A stretch of 64,000 bases of DNA from Montifringilla adamsi (Eukaryota; Chordata; Aves; Passeriformes; Passeridae), in contig JAGGNK010012003.1 in the NCBI GenBank assembly GCA_017590115.1, positions 2,061,041-2,125,040 of the forward strand, in the 5' to 3' direction. Under the pieces are notes generated by a model. The model made no database searches. It saw only the letters and a list, made by a program, of their open reading frames with translations, and had not been told where the DNA came from. The position numbers were made by a program, and so were the translations under genes. The stretch's first letter is position 1, and every line of letters starts with the position of its first letter. Positions 11,301 to 24,800 of this stretch are shown here, piece by piece.

Positions 11301-14300
11301 GGAAGAAAGGCATTTTTCTTTCATCCCCTTTTGGAGCAATAGACAATTGCCAGTTGTCAGCACCTTTTCAAAACTTTTAGGAACAGCCTAAGGCTTATGG
11401 AACTGATGAGTTCTTAATTTTCACAGTAGGCCCTGATATGGCAACCACTGTCATAACACTTCAGGGGTTTTAGTTTTGATAGTGGATATAATCCTGTGTT
11501 TAGGGAGGGGCTGTGTAAATATGAATTTTGTGTTCTGCCTGGCAAGGACCAATGGAGTGCTACACTGAACACATGTTCTAATTTATCATGGTATAAAGGA
11601 TAGATTTTTTTTTTTAAAGAGAGAGAGAAAAAAAAAGGTGTGAATCATAACACTAAGGAGTGAGAGATCCCCTGTGAGTCAGGATCCACAATGTGTAATT
11701 TCTGTTCTCTTCTGCATAATTAATAGTGAAGAAACTTGTGATTTACAGTACATCTTCAGGATTTATAATAACTGTAAGGGAACTTACATGGATCCTGACA
11801 AAATGAGGCAAGCCATTTTTATTTTTTTATTTGATCTAACCCCACTGGAGGAAGGCCAGTAAAAAACTGGGGTCGAAGAATGCTTTATAACATTAAATAT
11901 AGTGTTTCTTTCTGTGAATAATCTCAAACTCTATGGATATCTTTATGCAAAGCTAAGATAGTCTTGTTCAGATATTTGGGATTTTTCAGTTTGTACTGTC
12001 CTGTTGCTTATTACTGCCTTAGGAACCACATGCTTTCTAGGAACAGGACAAATTCCTCTACCCCTGTCCAAAGGAACAGTCTGCTCCAAATGCAGGAAAA
12101 ACAAACTGCAGCAGCTGCCACAGTGCCAGGGCAGTGTATAAAACACAGCTCCCAGTGCCCCTTCCCTTGCCTCTTACCTGGCAGCTGTGAATGGTTCCAG
12201 CATGGAAAATACTGAGGAGCGCTGGGCTGCAGCACTTTGCCTCCCAGTTCAAAGGACTGATGAGTGAGCACTATTCTCAGATAACCAGTAGTGCCTTCTG
12301 GAGGACAAATGTGCGTTTGGGGAAAGCTGGAGTGTTACAGGTGCTGCAGAAGAGGAGGTGGAGGGAACTCAAAGTACACATTTCCCTGGGACTGCTCTGT
12401 CCCACAGCCCTTTGTAAGAGATGTAACTCAATCACTTGTCCTTTCACACAGGCTAAAGAACCATTTAGAAAGGCTGATTTGTGTGCTTCTAAAGTGTTAC
12501 CGTGGGGAAAACCATCTGTGTTGTGCTTTGGGTTACCTCAGCGGCAGCCAGAGGTGGTTAACTGGTGAGAACTGATCCAGATCAGAACTGAGCAGGCCGA
12601 ACAAACAGGTGATTTGTGAGGAGCAGTTTCCCAGCCCAGCTCTCTGTGTGAGCACAGCAACATCTGCACAGAGGCAGGGAAGGCTGGGATCAGGTGGGCC
12701 CTTTGTGCTGGCATAAAGTGATTGCAATTATGGCATGTGTGTGTCTCCTGTCAGGGCTTTTCCTGTGTTAAACGCTGCTTTACTGCTGTGGAACCAGCTC
12801 CTGAGTGATGTGGTTGGCTCTGCCTAGGATTGCTATCCCTGGCTTCTCCAGAAACCATCCATCCACCCTGCTGTCAGCTCTAGTGGGTGAGGTTTGCATG
12901 CCTTGTCTTCCTCTGAGATTGTTGCACAGTTCTTCTTCTGCCCGGAGGGAGCCACTTGTGCTGTGCCTCTCTGTGCCTGGATTCAGGGATCTCTCTGCTG
13001 GAAAATATCCTGCTCTGTATTTTGTGCCCTCCTCTGCATATTTCTTGTTGATGTATTAGTGGGGTGGGTGACCAGCTCTTTCCAGAAAATATTAATAAAG
13101 ATGTAAGCAGGCAGCACAAGTCAATGTGAAAGGATAACAAGGCTTGTTAAGGCAGAAGGTTTGGAGTGGACAAATCTCAAGTAATTTGTTGTAACTGAGT
13201 CATGTTCTGTGGGGGTGGAGGTGTTCCTTACAGTCCTGCCCTGCCTTATTTAAATATTTAAACATTTAAATACAGCAAGGAGCAGCAGGGCCAGTACCTT
13301 TTCTGTTGCTATATATCTCCAGTGTAGTCTGTTCTGTATTAAATTCCTATACTGGAAGGCAGTGAAGGTTAGTATTTAGAACTCCTGTGGCATTCATGCA
13401 TGCATGGATAGCTCTCCCTGGCAGCTTTTTTCTTTAGGAAAGCATTTGGTCAGGTGCCAATGTCCAGCTTTCCTGGGACACTTTCAGCCCTTTAACCAGT
13501 ACAGTGACCTTGGGCCAGCCTGGCCACCACCCTTCCTGTGATTCAGTTCAGCAGCTGATAATAAATGGACGTAGAATTTGACATTTTGGCAGTACCTTTG
13601 GAGTGTTTGCCCTCTGGGCAGTGAGGTCCCAGGGCTGGGAGGTACAGCAGGCTGCAGTCACTGAAAGCTCTGCCACTGAATGGGCAGTGTCATTGTTGGT
13701 GGTGAAGAATGTCGTGTCAAAATGTGTTGTGATATTTGCCAGGAAATGGAGAGTCCATGAATGACTAAGAAGTCCTCTGTGACACAGCTGTGGTGGCACT
13801 CAGCCTGCAGGCTGGGCTCTGTAAGCTAGAGCTGTGCCTTGAAATTTATGTCGGTAATTTCTTTTGAAGGCACTTTTCTAGTAAAATTTCACCACAGAGT
13901 TTGCTATGAAGATGATGAAAGGTCTAGAGGGGAAGTCCTATAAAGAGTAGCTGAGGTCACTTGGTTTGTTCAGCCTGGAGAAGAGGAGACTGAGGTCAGA
14001 CCTCACTGGGGGCTGCAGCTTCCTCATGAGGGGCAGCACCAACCTCTGCCCTGTGCCAGGAGGGAGCAGCTGGAGCTGTGCCAGAGCAGGTTTAGGTTGG
14101 ATTTTAGGGAAAGGTTCTTCCCCAGAGGGTGCTGGGCACTGCCCTGGCTCCCCAGGGAATGGGCACGGCCCCAGGGCTGCTAGAGCTCCAGGAGAATTTG
14201 GACAACACTCCCAGGGATGCTCAGGGTGGGGTTGTTGGGGTGTCTGTGCAGGGCCAGGAGTTGATCCTTGTGGGTCCCTCCAGCTCAGGATATTCTATGA

Positions 14301-17300
14301 TCTGACTCTGTGTTTCCTTTTAGTGTTCTGGTGCCTGACCAGAGATTTCCCCCTTAGAAAAGGTAACACAGAGATGTGCTCCTACCCTGGCACAGTGCAC
14401 ACTGGAAGAGGAAAACAGCCTTTGGAGGGGGTTGGAGGCTGCAGGGAAACCTTGGTGCCTTAGCAGCTGAGTTTCATTAGGCAGAGTGATCTGGTGCCTT
14501 CTGCCAGCTGACAATCACCAGGTGTATTTGGCCATTTTGCTAATGAAGAGAGGGATTATGGAAGGAGCTGTAATTCAACTAGGGAGCAGTGTTTGTCAGA
14601 GGATTTTATTGAACTTGCAATTGCATTTTTCTTCATTACCATATTCTCAATATTTTATGGTTGTCTTTATGTCTGTTTTCATTGTCACCTGATGCCTGGT
14701 CTAGATGGGCTATTCCTGTCCAGGAAAGAATCAGCTTTACTTCAGCATTATAATGACAAACTGAGAAGAGAAAAAAGGGTAAACTCAGCTTTCACACTGT
14801 ACATATTGTTCATGGCTGAAGGGTCCAGTTAAGTCAATGTCCAATTATATAATGAAGAGATAGTGATCTGTTTAGCTTTTTAGAAAATTAAATTCCACTG
14901 AAACAATATAACTGGGACTATAGAAGTAGGAGGAAAACTATTTTCCATTCTGAAGCAGGCCTTTGTATAGAGTTGAGTTTTTTTAAAACTCACTAACAGT
15001 AACTAATAACTTGTACATTATACAGCCCACACTGAGTCATTGTTTACTCAGGGAAATGACTTTCAACAGCCAGACTTGTTTGTGAAGTTTAATAACTAAA
15101 ATATGCAGTTCTGTGCTTTACAAGGCTGCACACTATAACCAACATTTTGGAAAAAACAAAACCTGGTGCATATTTGCAACACCACACAGCACTGCATTAC
15201 AAATGCTGCTGCTGCAGCTCAGGGTTTGATCTGCAGTAAAAGCTGGTGAGTCCAATGGTGTGGTTTGGAGACAGGGAAGATTATTGCACAAATTAGTGTT
15301 GGGCTTTTCTAAAGTTTTATTGAACCTTCCAAATTAGAGACCAGGAAGCCTTCTTCTGTGTCCACAGATCTTGTTGTTTTAAATAACAGGTTGTCCTCCA
15401 CTCTTAGGACTTTTGGAGTCTGTTTGAAATTGCCTCTTGTTCTTCTTGGGAGGGAAAGCCACACCTTTGCACCAGGAAGCCAGGAATTCTCTCTCTGACA
15501 GAACTGGAACTCAGACAGAAAAACAGATGTTTCTTTTGCCTCCTTTGAGTGAGCACTGAAGTTCAGTTGTGAGCTTTTCTGCCTTTTCCTGACTCATGAT
15601 CTGCTGTTCTGTGTTAGCATGGGATTTTCTCACAGATGTTACAGGAAACTTCCCTCCCCACCCATTACTCCTGTAAAGGTTTTAACAACCCTGGGTTTGT
15701 GTTCCTGGTTGGTTTTGGGGTTCTGAATAAACAACCAGCAGAGCACCCATCACATTTCTCAAGTAAACCAAGTGCTTAATTTTAAATAGTGTATTCAAAA
15801 AGTTTATTTTTGATTTTTCCCAAAATTACAAGCTTCTTTGGACACAATTTTTTGGAAAACAGAAAGGAAAACTTCATCTCATAATGAAGGCAAATACAAA
15901 ATATGTGACTTGCAAAATCCTCATTTTATTTGTGCATGGATTTGTTTGCTCTTATAAGTGGGGGATGGGATCAAAAGCAAGTTCTGCAGAAAAGTACAGA
16001 GTGTGTTTTTATGTGTGCCCAACCATAGCACTCTGAGGGAACACATATTATATTTAATTTTGCTGATCTTCTGTCCAGGAATCTGATGGATAGAACCTGG
16101 GAACAGCAGTTGATGGAGCTATCAGCAAAGCTTAGAGCATCAACTTTTACCATCCCAGAAATTCTCATATTTTACTTTTATAATTCCATTAAAACAACTG
16201 TACAGTGCTGTGATAATCCTAGCAGGATTGGAATCACTGAGAGAACCACCAGGTTTCCTTGGGCATAAACCCAAGCTCTGACTGTGAGGTGTCAGCATGG
16301 ACATGGGTTATTTCTCATCTGCTGTGGTGTAGAAAAAGTGTGGATGGACATATCAAGGTGAAATGTGGTTGTTTGGAAAGGGAGTTTACCAATTCATAAC
16401 CTTCAGGGGGTTTGAATATTCTGTGCTGGTCTGAGAGAAAACCAGAGGCTGAAAACCCAGAAGGAAAAGTGGAGGCTGAGAAAGGGTGGGAGACCAATAG
16501 AAAAAGCAGAAACTGAAAAGGAGTGGGAAGCCAAAATGGTGTGGGAGGTCAGCAAGGAGAGGCCAAAAAGTGGAGGCTGGAAAAGTTAGATGGAGATAAA
16601 GATGTGTGGGAGGCAGAAAAGGTGGTGAGGCCAAAATAAGCCCATATCAGAGATCGGATCAATCTCCTTTTGCTCTGTTGGCCTCCACATCCTCCTGAAG
16701 AAGGGGACTCTCAGACTATTCAGCTGAAGAAAATTCAAGCTCAGCTTTATGGAATAACTTGGGGACAAATGCCCATTGTCTTGGCTCTTGTATTACTTCA
16801 GTTGGAGCTTAGTTTCAGCACTTAAAAATTTGGTTTCCAGCAGAAAGCAGCTCTGTAAATTGTTTGAGTCTTGATTGTAAAAGTAGTGCAGATGAGCTGT
16901 AGTGCTGTCAGTTCAATACCTTAAAGTATTGTGATTTAAGATTACCAAAGAGGTGTCCCCTAAACCCACAGAAGAAACAGCACTCTCATGACTGCTTTTG
17001 CAGGGATTTGAGAAAGCTAGGAGGAATTTGGGATAATTTATGCAAGAGGTATTTCCAAACCAGGTATGTTAAAGTCCCTTAGAACTTTTAAGAAAAACAA
17101 CATAATGAAGAAGCACAGTGTCTTTTTTCTTTACCTGATATAATTAAAGAATACAAGGGCTGCTGGTTATGAGCCATTTACATATTAGGGTAAAGCTTTC
17201 AGACATTATTTGACTCAAATATAAACTAATCTGATTTGAGGTATTTGTGTCTTGCTACAAGGAAGAAGCAGAAAGGAAAGGAGAGTAAAAAAAAGAGATG

Positions 17301-20300
17301 ATCTGCACTTCCTGGAGAGAAAAGCAGGGCATGGCTGGTGCTGGCAGCCTGGCAGGTAGTGAGTGCTGGGAGGGACTGAGGACTTCCCTGCTGCTCTGGC
17401 AGACTGGTCATGAGGGCTCCATGTGAAGAGGAAATGTTGCAAGAGATGTGGTGTTCTCTATGCAAAAAAACCTTGTGTTGTGCAGGAGGCTGTTTGATCT
17501 CTCTCTTCAAACTGAAACCTGAGTGGTTGCCAAGTGTCTGCTCTGAAGTTTCCGGATCTAGGTGGGGACAGGGGAGTTCCAACTGTAACCTGAATGTGTT
17601 GAACTGGCAGCTGCTGGTGTCCAAACCACTTGCACTGGGAGGAAAATTCCACAAAGTGGCTCCGTGTAGGATGAGAATGTGAGCTATGTCCAGGCTCACG
17701 GCCATGGAACTCAAAGCTGCTCTCCTGTAGCTGTTTATTTTTCTCTGGAGGCTTCAGTGAAGTTGGCTGTTTGTCACTGAGTGCAGCTTTGCTGGAATGC
17801 TGCCTGCCTGCCATCAGAATACGGGAGCACCTGTGACAGGATTGTGGTGTCACCTGAGAGGAAGGAAATCAGTGTTGCTGCAGGGTGAGTGTGCACATGT
17901 GGGAAGAAATCTTTGTACGAGCCAGTTATTGCCTTCCAAGGAAAAATTAGGTTGTGACAAAATTTTTTGGTTTGGAAAGGTAAATTCTGGTGTAGCTGTT
18001 AGCTTGGTACCTGGCTGTTTTGAGCAGTGAATTTCTCTGTGCTGAACTCTTGAAAGTGCTTTTCAGGCCACACTTGTACTGGTCTCAAATTATCTTAATT
18101 GCAAACCACTTATCTGAACTGATGAGTAGTTAACACAAATGTGACACGGTGCTCGTTAGAGTAGAAAATCAATCAGTGTTTAGTGTGGGCTGGATTGACA
18201 TTTCTGGATTGATAGGGCATGGGGAGGTTCATTTGGCTCAATAAGTGGCTCAGTGATGAGTGTGTGGAGTGAGCTGCTCCTCTTCTGTGTGCTGGCAACC
18301 AAAACCCACCAGCATCAGCCCTCATTTCTAAGGCCAAAAAGTGTCAGGTTTTGCATTTTTTGGGAGTAGCAGAGCAGTGCTGGGACAGGATCCCCACGTG
18401 TCAGATTAGGTGATTTATGGTGCTGCTCCCCTGCTCCTGGAGCACTGCAGCTGACAGGCTGCACCCCTGGTGGCATTCCTGGGCTTGTCCCCAGGGCTGC
18501 TGGGGGTGACACTGTGCTCGTGTCACTTCTCCAGGATTTCAATGCTCAAGGCATGAGGGGATGAACAAGCAGCCAGAGAGTCTTGGAGCTTCATCCATGT
18601 CACTTCCATGAAATGCCCTTTCTTTTGTGTTCCCTCAGTATCTAAGATAAGCTTATCCTGATATCAGTTCTGTTTAGAATCATAGAATGGTCTGGGTTGG
18701 AAGGGACTTAAAGATCATCTTGTTTCACCTTTCACTGAACCAATTTTAATTGGTTTCACTGTAGTTCTCCACTCCCTGCCTTGTACTTGACCCATTTGAC
18801 CCTTTGATTAACCCTTTGAAAGAAAGTTGGGAGAGCAGTGATGACAAAAACAACTTTTTCTATTTGTTTCAGTTCCCTGAGCTGCCTGCTCAGAGCTGAA
18901 TGGATCTTAGGGGGGACAGGGCCAGGACAGGCACAGCTGGGACAGAGGCTGTGTCACAGTAACATCAGCTGACAGCAGCCTGGGACTGCCCTCTGGCACC
19001 TCAGAGGACATTTTCTGTGCCCTTTTCACCTTGGACAAGTGTCTGTAGTGTAATGATGTGGGAAGGATGGCTTGTGTGGCTGTTCTATTCTTACACTGCT
19101 GTGTTTTGATCCTTGAAGTCAGTGCTAGTGAGAAGTTTGTTTGCTAGAAGGTTCTGCAGTCACACTGGGGGACTTTTGTGCTCTGGTGTGTGGGCTGATT
19201 GGCACCAAAACCTCCCAGCATGTGGATGTGGAGCTAGGCCAGCTGTTTGGGACACAAATGGTAATTAGTTGTTTTCTAAATGTTGGCTTTATCAAGGTTT
19301 ACAAACAGAACAGGCCATCTCCACTGCTGATAATGAGATTCCCAAGCTCCAACAGTCCCAGCTCCTGAGCAGTGCAGGAGCACCTGCCCCTGAGTCCTGC
19401 CCTGCTGGTGCCCTGTAATGTGCTGTCAGATCAGGGAGAGAGAGGCACTGATAAATCCTTCCAGGCTGCACACACATGGACACAGAGCCAGGAAAAGCTG
19501 CTGTCTGTTCTGCCTCTTGCCAAAGCATCCTTAGAGTGGATGGCATCCAAAACAGGAAGAAGGGCCCAAGGCACAGGAGTCCAGTTGGTGTCTGGAATAT
19601 TTTGCTCCCCTCCCCTTCCCAGAGCAATGTTTTCCATGGATGGAGTTTGGGAGAGCCAGTGCACTGAGGGTCAGGATGCGGGATACCTTACCCAGGTGAG
19701 GATGCAGAGATTCCCATTTGTGCCCTGCTTTTCACCAGGTGTAAAGATCCAAGGAACCTTTGAGCCCAGTGGGACTCTAACAAGGCATTTGTGGTGGGTA
19801 GTAGAACAAGGTTACTCTGTTGTGGTATCTGAGCATGCCATGAGAGACACAGGCAGAAAGGGTGAGGGAAAAGGAATTAATTCTGCTGCCAGAACCTTCC
19901 GTGCCAGAGGTCGGATGTGGCTCTGTGCCCACACTGGGCATACGTACGTGCAGGTTCCTGCAATTTGTTGCTGTCACCACCAACAGTGGCACACAAGGAA
20001 ACAGAATTTAAGAATGCCATCCTGCAGCACAGACCTCAAGAGGCTATTTCTAGATGGAATTGGAGCTCTGTGTGGTGTAGTGGGCTGTAGGCTCATTGTG
20101 AGGGTAGAAAACAACCAAAAGTGGTTTGCTCTGGAATTCTTTATGCTGTAGTAGGCAGCTGGATTCAAATGTTGTGGAATTTTGCTCCTTTTTGATGCAC
20201 TGTGGGTGAAGAGGCTTCACAATCAGCTGTGTCCCAGCAGGAGAGCTGGAGTGGGTTAGCACTTGGAAAAGTGAATTTTGGAATAGTGGGTTTAGCCCTG

Positions 20301-21847
20301 CAGGTACCTGCATGCAGCTACTCCTGGGAGCCATCAGCTGTTGTGGAATTTGTCAGCTCACCAGACAAGTGTGTGCTGCCTCTCACACACCCCAGCAATT
20401 CTGAGAATGTGAAGGACTCTCGGATTCCAGTCCTGTATGGCCCTTCCCCTCCAGCTTTAGGGGCTGGTGGAAGCAGGAAAGGAGGTCAGGCTTGAAATCC
20501 ACAGTCGGAGGGGAGGAATTTGTGGATGCAGAGCAGATAATGCCCATCACTCTCTGCACTTGGCCACTCCCACTCCCCTGCTTTGTGGAAAGTCTGATTA
20601 AAGGCAGCCCTGCCTGTCTGAGCCATACATCCATGCACAAATGCCAGATTCTCTTCATTCCAGCCTGCTGACTTCAAGAAGGACTTGCTCTGACAAGCTG
20701 GAAATGAGGGCTGGCAGCTTCATCTGCAGCTCAAAGGCTTTATCTCTCTTAGACACTCTTCCTAACATTTCCCACAAACACTGCTCTGCTGGTAGGAGCT
20801 GTTGCACACACAGGATCCATCAGGCACTTATGAATAAAGCCTTACCTTGTGTAACTCTCCTCAGAACAGGCAAGGAGCACTTCTCAAAGCACTTGGCACC
20901 AGGCCTGTGGCAGAGCTGGCTCTCCTTGTGCCTCAGCCTCATTATCTGGGGAGCAGTAGGAAGAGTCAGCTCAGCCTTTGATTCTCCTGTCCCCCTACCA
21001 AGCACTGATGTTCTTTCCTCCACAAAAATCCTACAGTCCAGCCTCCATCTCCCACTTAGACTGTTTCCATCAGCTGAAATCTGGCAGCTTTCCATCACCT
21101 CCAGCTTCCACACCATATTCTGATAGTTCTCCACCTCAGCCTCTCTTTCCTCTCTGAGCTGCCACCTTCACTCCTGCCCCTCTGCTCCATGATGAGTTCT
21201 TTGACTTCCAGGATTGCTCTGGCCCCAGCAGCAGCTGCTGTTTCCCTGGTGTTGCCTCACTGCTCCATGAGGGATGCCAGCTGTGTCCACCTGTTAGGTT
21301 GTTTTGCATGTGCCTTTAAGGCAGCTGCTTCTGCTGCATTTGCAGCCTTAAACCTGGAATATTCATATTCCCTGCCCTATCTCAATCAATGGATGAACTC
21401 AGCCTTCACTAAATGCTTTCCCAGGGTGAAATCTATTTGAGATATAATAATGGTTCTAGAGAACCTGTGCCAGGAAATGCAAGATAGCCAAGCTCTTCTT
21501 TGATTGCTGTTGCTGTTTCAAAATCAGTATTAGAGCAAGTCTACTTTTACATTCACATATTTAACATGTGGAATGAGATAACCTTAAGCTTGATGCAGTA
21601 AGGTGTGCACCCTCATATAAAAATTTATCATAAATCAAATTTGAGTCATCACCATGATTGTGACATGATTTCTGCTTGAAAGGGCATCTTTGATGTCATC
21701 ACCATATTGCTTCACAAGCAGCTTGCTGGTGATATTTTAGGCTGGGGAGGGTGTGTGCTTGTCTATAGCTTCTAAAAACCATCAGGCCAGTGTTAAATGT
21801 CTGCCCAGTGCCTTACAGATTGCACAAGTGGCTGTTAGCAGACAAAA

Positions 21848-21878
<31 letters not shown>

Positions 21879-24800
21879 GGTCTGATTTTTGAGGGAGGGC
21901 TGTTACCACAGGGCTTTGACTTATGGCCATACAACAACCCCTGCTGAGCAGAAATGGGATCCCAATGATATCTGCTCCAAATGCTCTCTCCTGACCATGG
22001 CACTGTGCTTCCTGGACATTGTGTGAACTCAGACTTGTGAAACAAAAGCTCTAATTTCCCTTTGTGAAGCTTGATACAGAGCACACAGCTCTGGAGCAGC
22101 AGGGTATGAGAATTAGAATCATTGGTGCAGTGAGGATTTTGAACAAGAAGCAGGCATGAAATACCCAAAGCATTTAACCTCTGTGTTTTATTCATCCTGG
22201 AGCAAATGTAATTTAAAGTGGCACCTCTATAATTGATGAAGTATCTTTTTACCATTTGTTTAATTACCAGTTTCAGTGTCTAGAAAGCAGCAGATCAATA
22301 ATTTACAGTGATGAACTTCCCTGTGTCTCTGTTTTTCTACTTCAGCCATGCAAACAAACAGCTCCTGAAACAAACCCTCAAATATTAATGCTTTCCTTTA
22401 GGTGATATAAAAGAGCTTAACCTTTTTTCCTGCCACAGGTGCACTCCAACACCACTGAAGCTGAGGGCAGAACACTGACCTTGGCAAGGCAGGGTTAATT
22501 TAGGGCTTGCCCTGCGTTTTGTATCAGCTCTCAGCTTTTTGCAGCCTGCTCTCATTGTTGGAGTGATGAAGGCTGGGCTCCTGTTGTTGCTGTAACAGCA
22601 GATGCTGCTGCCCTGGCTTTAGGAGAGATGTTAAAACAGAAAATTTAAGCTAATGAACCAAAGCTGCTGCCTGTGGTTTATATGTATTTCTTACATGATG
22701 GGTTTTGATAACAAATGTTGACTTTTCTGTGTGAAATACCTATTCTGGAGAGTATTGGATCCTTCTGTCAGCTTAGAGCTCAGATTCCCTCATGGTCCTG
22801 CAACACCTCCTCAAGGGGAGGTCCTTGATCTGTCCAGGAGGAGCTACAGGATCTGTACCTGTCAAATCAGAGGGAAAAAAGTGTTTCCTTCCCAGGGGGA
22901 TGGGCCTTCAGACAGTTCCTCTTGTGGTCCTGGCTGCCACAGACCGTGGGGTTTTCCTACACAGCATCAGAGCAGAAGATCTAAAGACACCCAACTTCCA
23001 TGAGATCTCCAAATCCAGGATTTCTAGCAGGATGGTGAGCTCTCCTTTCAGACTCCCAGTCTCACACCTCTCATTCTTCTCACTTTTTAGAGCCAAGACA
23101 AGTATCGTATTTCTTCTGGACTTGCCTTTGAGCAAACAACTTAGTGACTGCATCCTTGGGCTTGGTATGAAAAATAAACAGGGAATACATCCCTTTCCTG
23201 TCTCTTAGGAGTGCCAGTCCCCATCTCCTGTTGGAGAACAAGATGCTGTGGGACAGTTGGCATTTCTGTTAATGTCACAACTGTCAATTCCTTCAGGATC
23301 TCTCCTTTCAGCTCACAGCCCAGAAGAAGGTTTTGTTTAGAAAATAGGTGTAAAGGGTCATGGGGAAGATTCCTGGGCCTGTTGTGTCAGCCTCAGCAGG
23401 ACTTGTGCAGTTTTGCAACCACCAAATGCAGGATTAGGAGTAAAGCAGAGAAAGAAAAAGGGTTTGGACCTAACCACAGCTGGGGAATGAATGTTTCCAT
23501 TCTCTGCAGAGACCCATGTTTATCCAGATGTGCAACACACATTCCTGAGAACCACAAAGGGATGGACTCCTTCATTGTTCCTTAGTGTCTCTGTTTCTGA
23601 TTAAACTGATGTCTATGAAAATGCAGAAAGTTTTGAAAATGCAGAGGGCAGAACTGTCTAGTTCTCCTTAAGAGGGAGTTTAAACTGCCTTGGACATGAG
23701 ATATTGCTTGTAATCCAACGGGGGCTAAGTTGCAGGCCAAGAATTTATTTATTTTTTAACATCAATGTCATTACTGCTTCTTTTATGTAAAAAAAAAAAA
23801 TCTTGATTTAAGGTGGTTTTGATCCAATAGGAATGCCAGTTTTTAAATTATTGGAAAACAATATTCTGAATTGAGAATATTCTGAATTTGAGTGCAAGCT
23901 GATGCAGGTGGGCATGGGATATCCTTCTGAAATGATGGCTGTATTTTCCAGACAGCCTGGAACACTTTTGCCATCATAATGACAGCTCATCATTCCCTGT
24001 GGATGTTAAGTGATGCTAAATCTATTTTGGGACAGAAAAGATTCACCAAAGCATTAAATCCTCCACGGGTGATATAGGGGGGCTCCTTGGGGCACAGGCA
24101 GAGCAGCCAGAGGAGATGACCTCACACAATACCCTTCATCTGGTGCCTTTTCCCCTCATTTTCAGCAGGAGCAGGGCAGGCAGGGGAAAGGGAAGCAGCT
24201 CAGACATCAGCTGCAATATCATCTGCCCACGTGCTCAGCTCGCTGCCAGGGCCAGCCTCACTGCCTGGCTCCCCTGCAAACTGCTCAGCCCCTTCCTTTC
24301 AGCACAATCTGGAATTTCTACAGCTCATCCAATATTCTTATTTTGGGTTCATGATCTAGTTGTTGAGACTCTTTGCTTGAATTTTTCTTAGGGGGCTTGT
24401 GCCATCACAGTCAGTATAAAGTGCTCTTTGTTCCCTTACAAAGAAGGATTTGGAAAGTTCAGTCTCATGTGTGCCACTAATAGTTTTGTTAGAACTTATT
24501 TATAACTTTTCACTGCCCCAAAATAACTGCCTGCCTTAGGCCAACAAAGTCAGTTTGAAACAGAGGAGAGAGGAAAAAGAAAAAAAAAAAAAAGAAGTTA
24601 AAAAAAAAAAAAGTGGAAGTACAAATTGTGCCTGTAAACTCTTCACTTATAAATCATCAAATTAAAAATTGCTCCACTTGTTTGAGTGTCCAAAGCATTC
24701 AATGTGCTCCCAGAACTTAACTCCACTTGGGAACTTGGAGTTTGCTACAGAATTGCTACGTTTGCTTTAAAGGAGGGTCACACCCAGAAGGAAAATAAGA

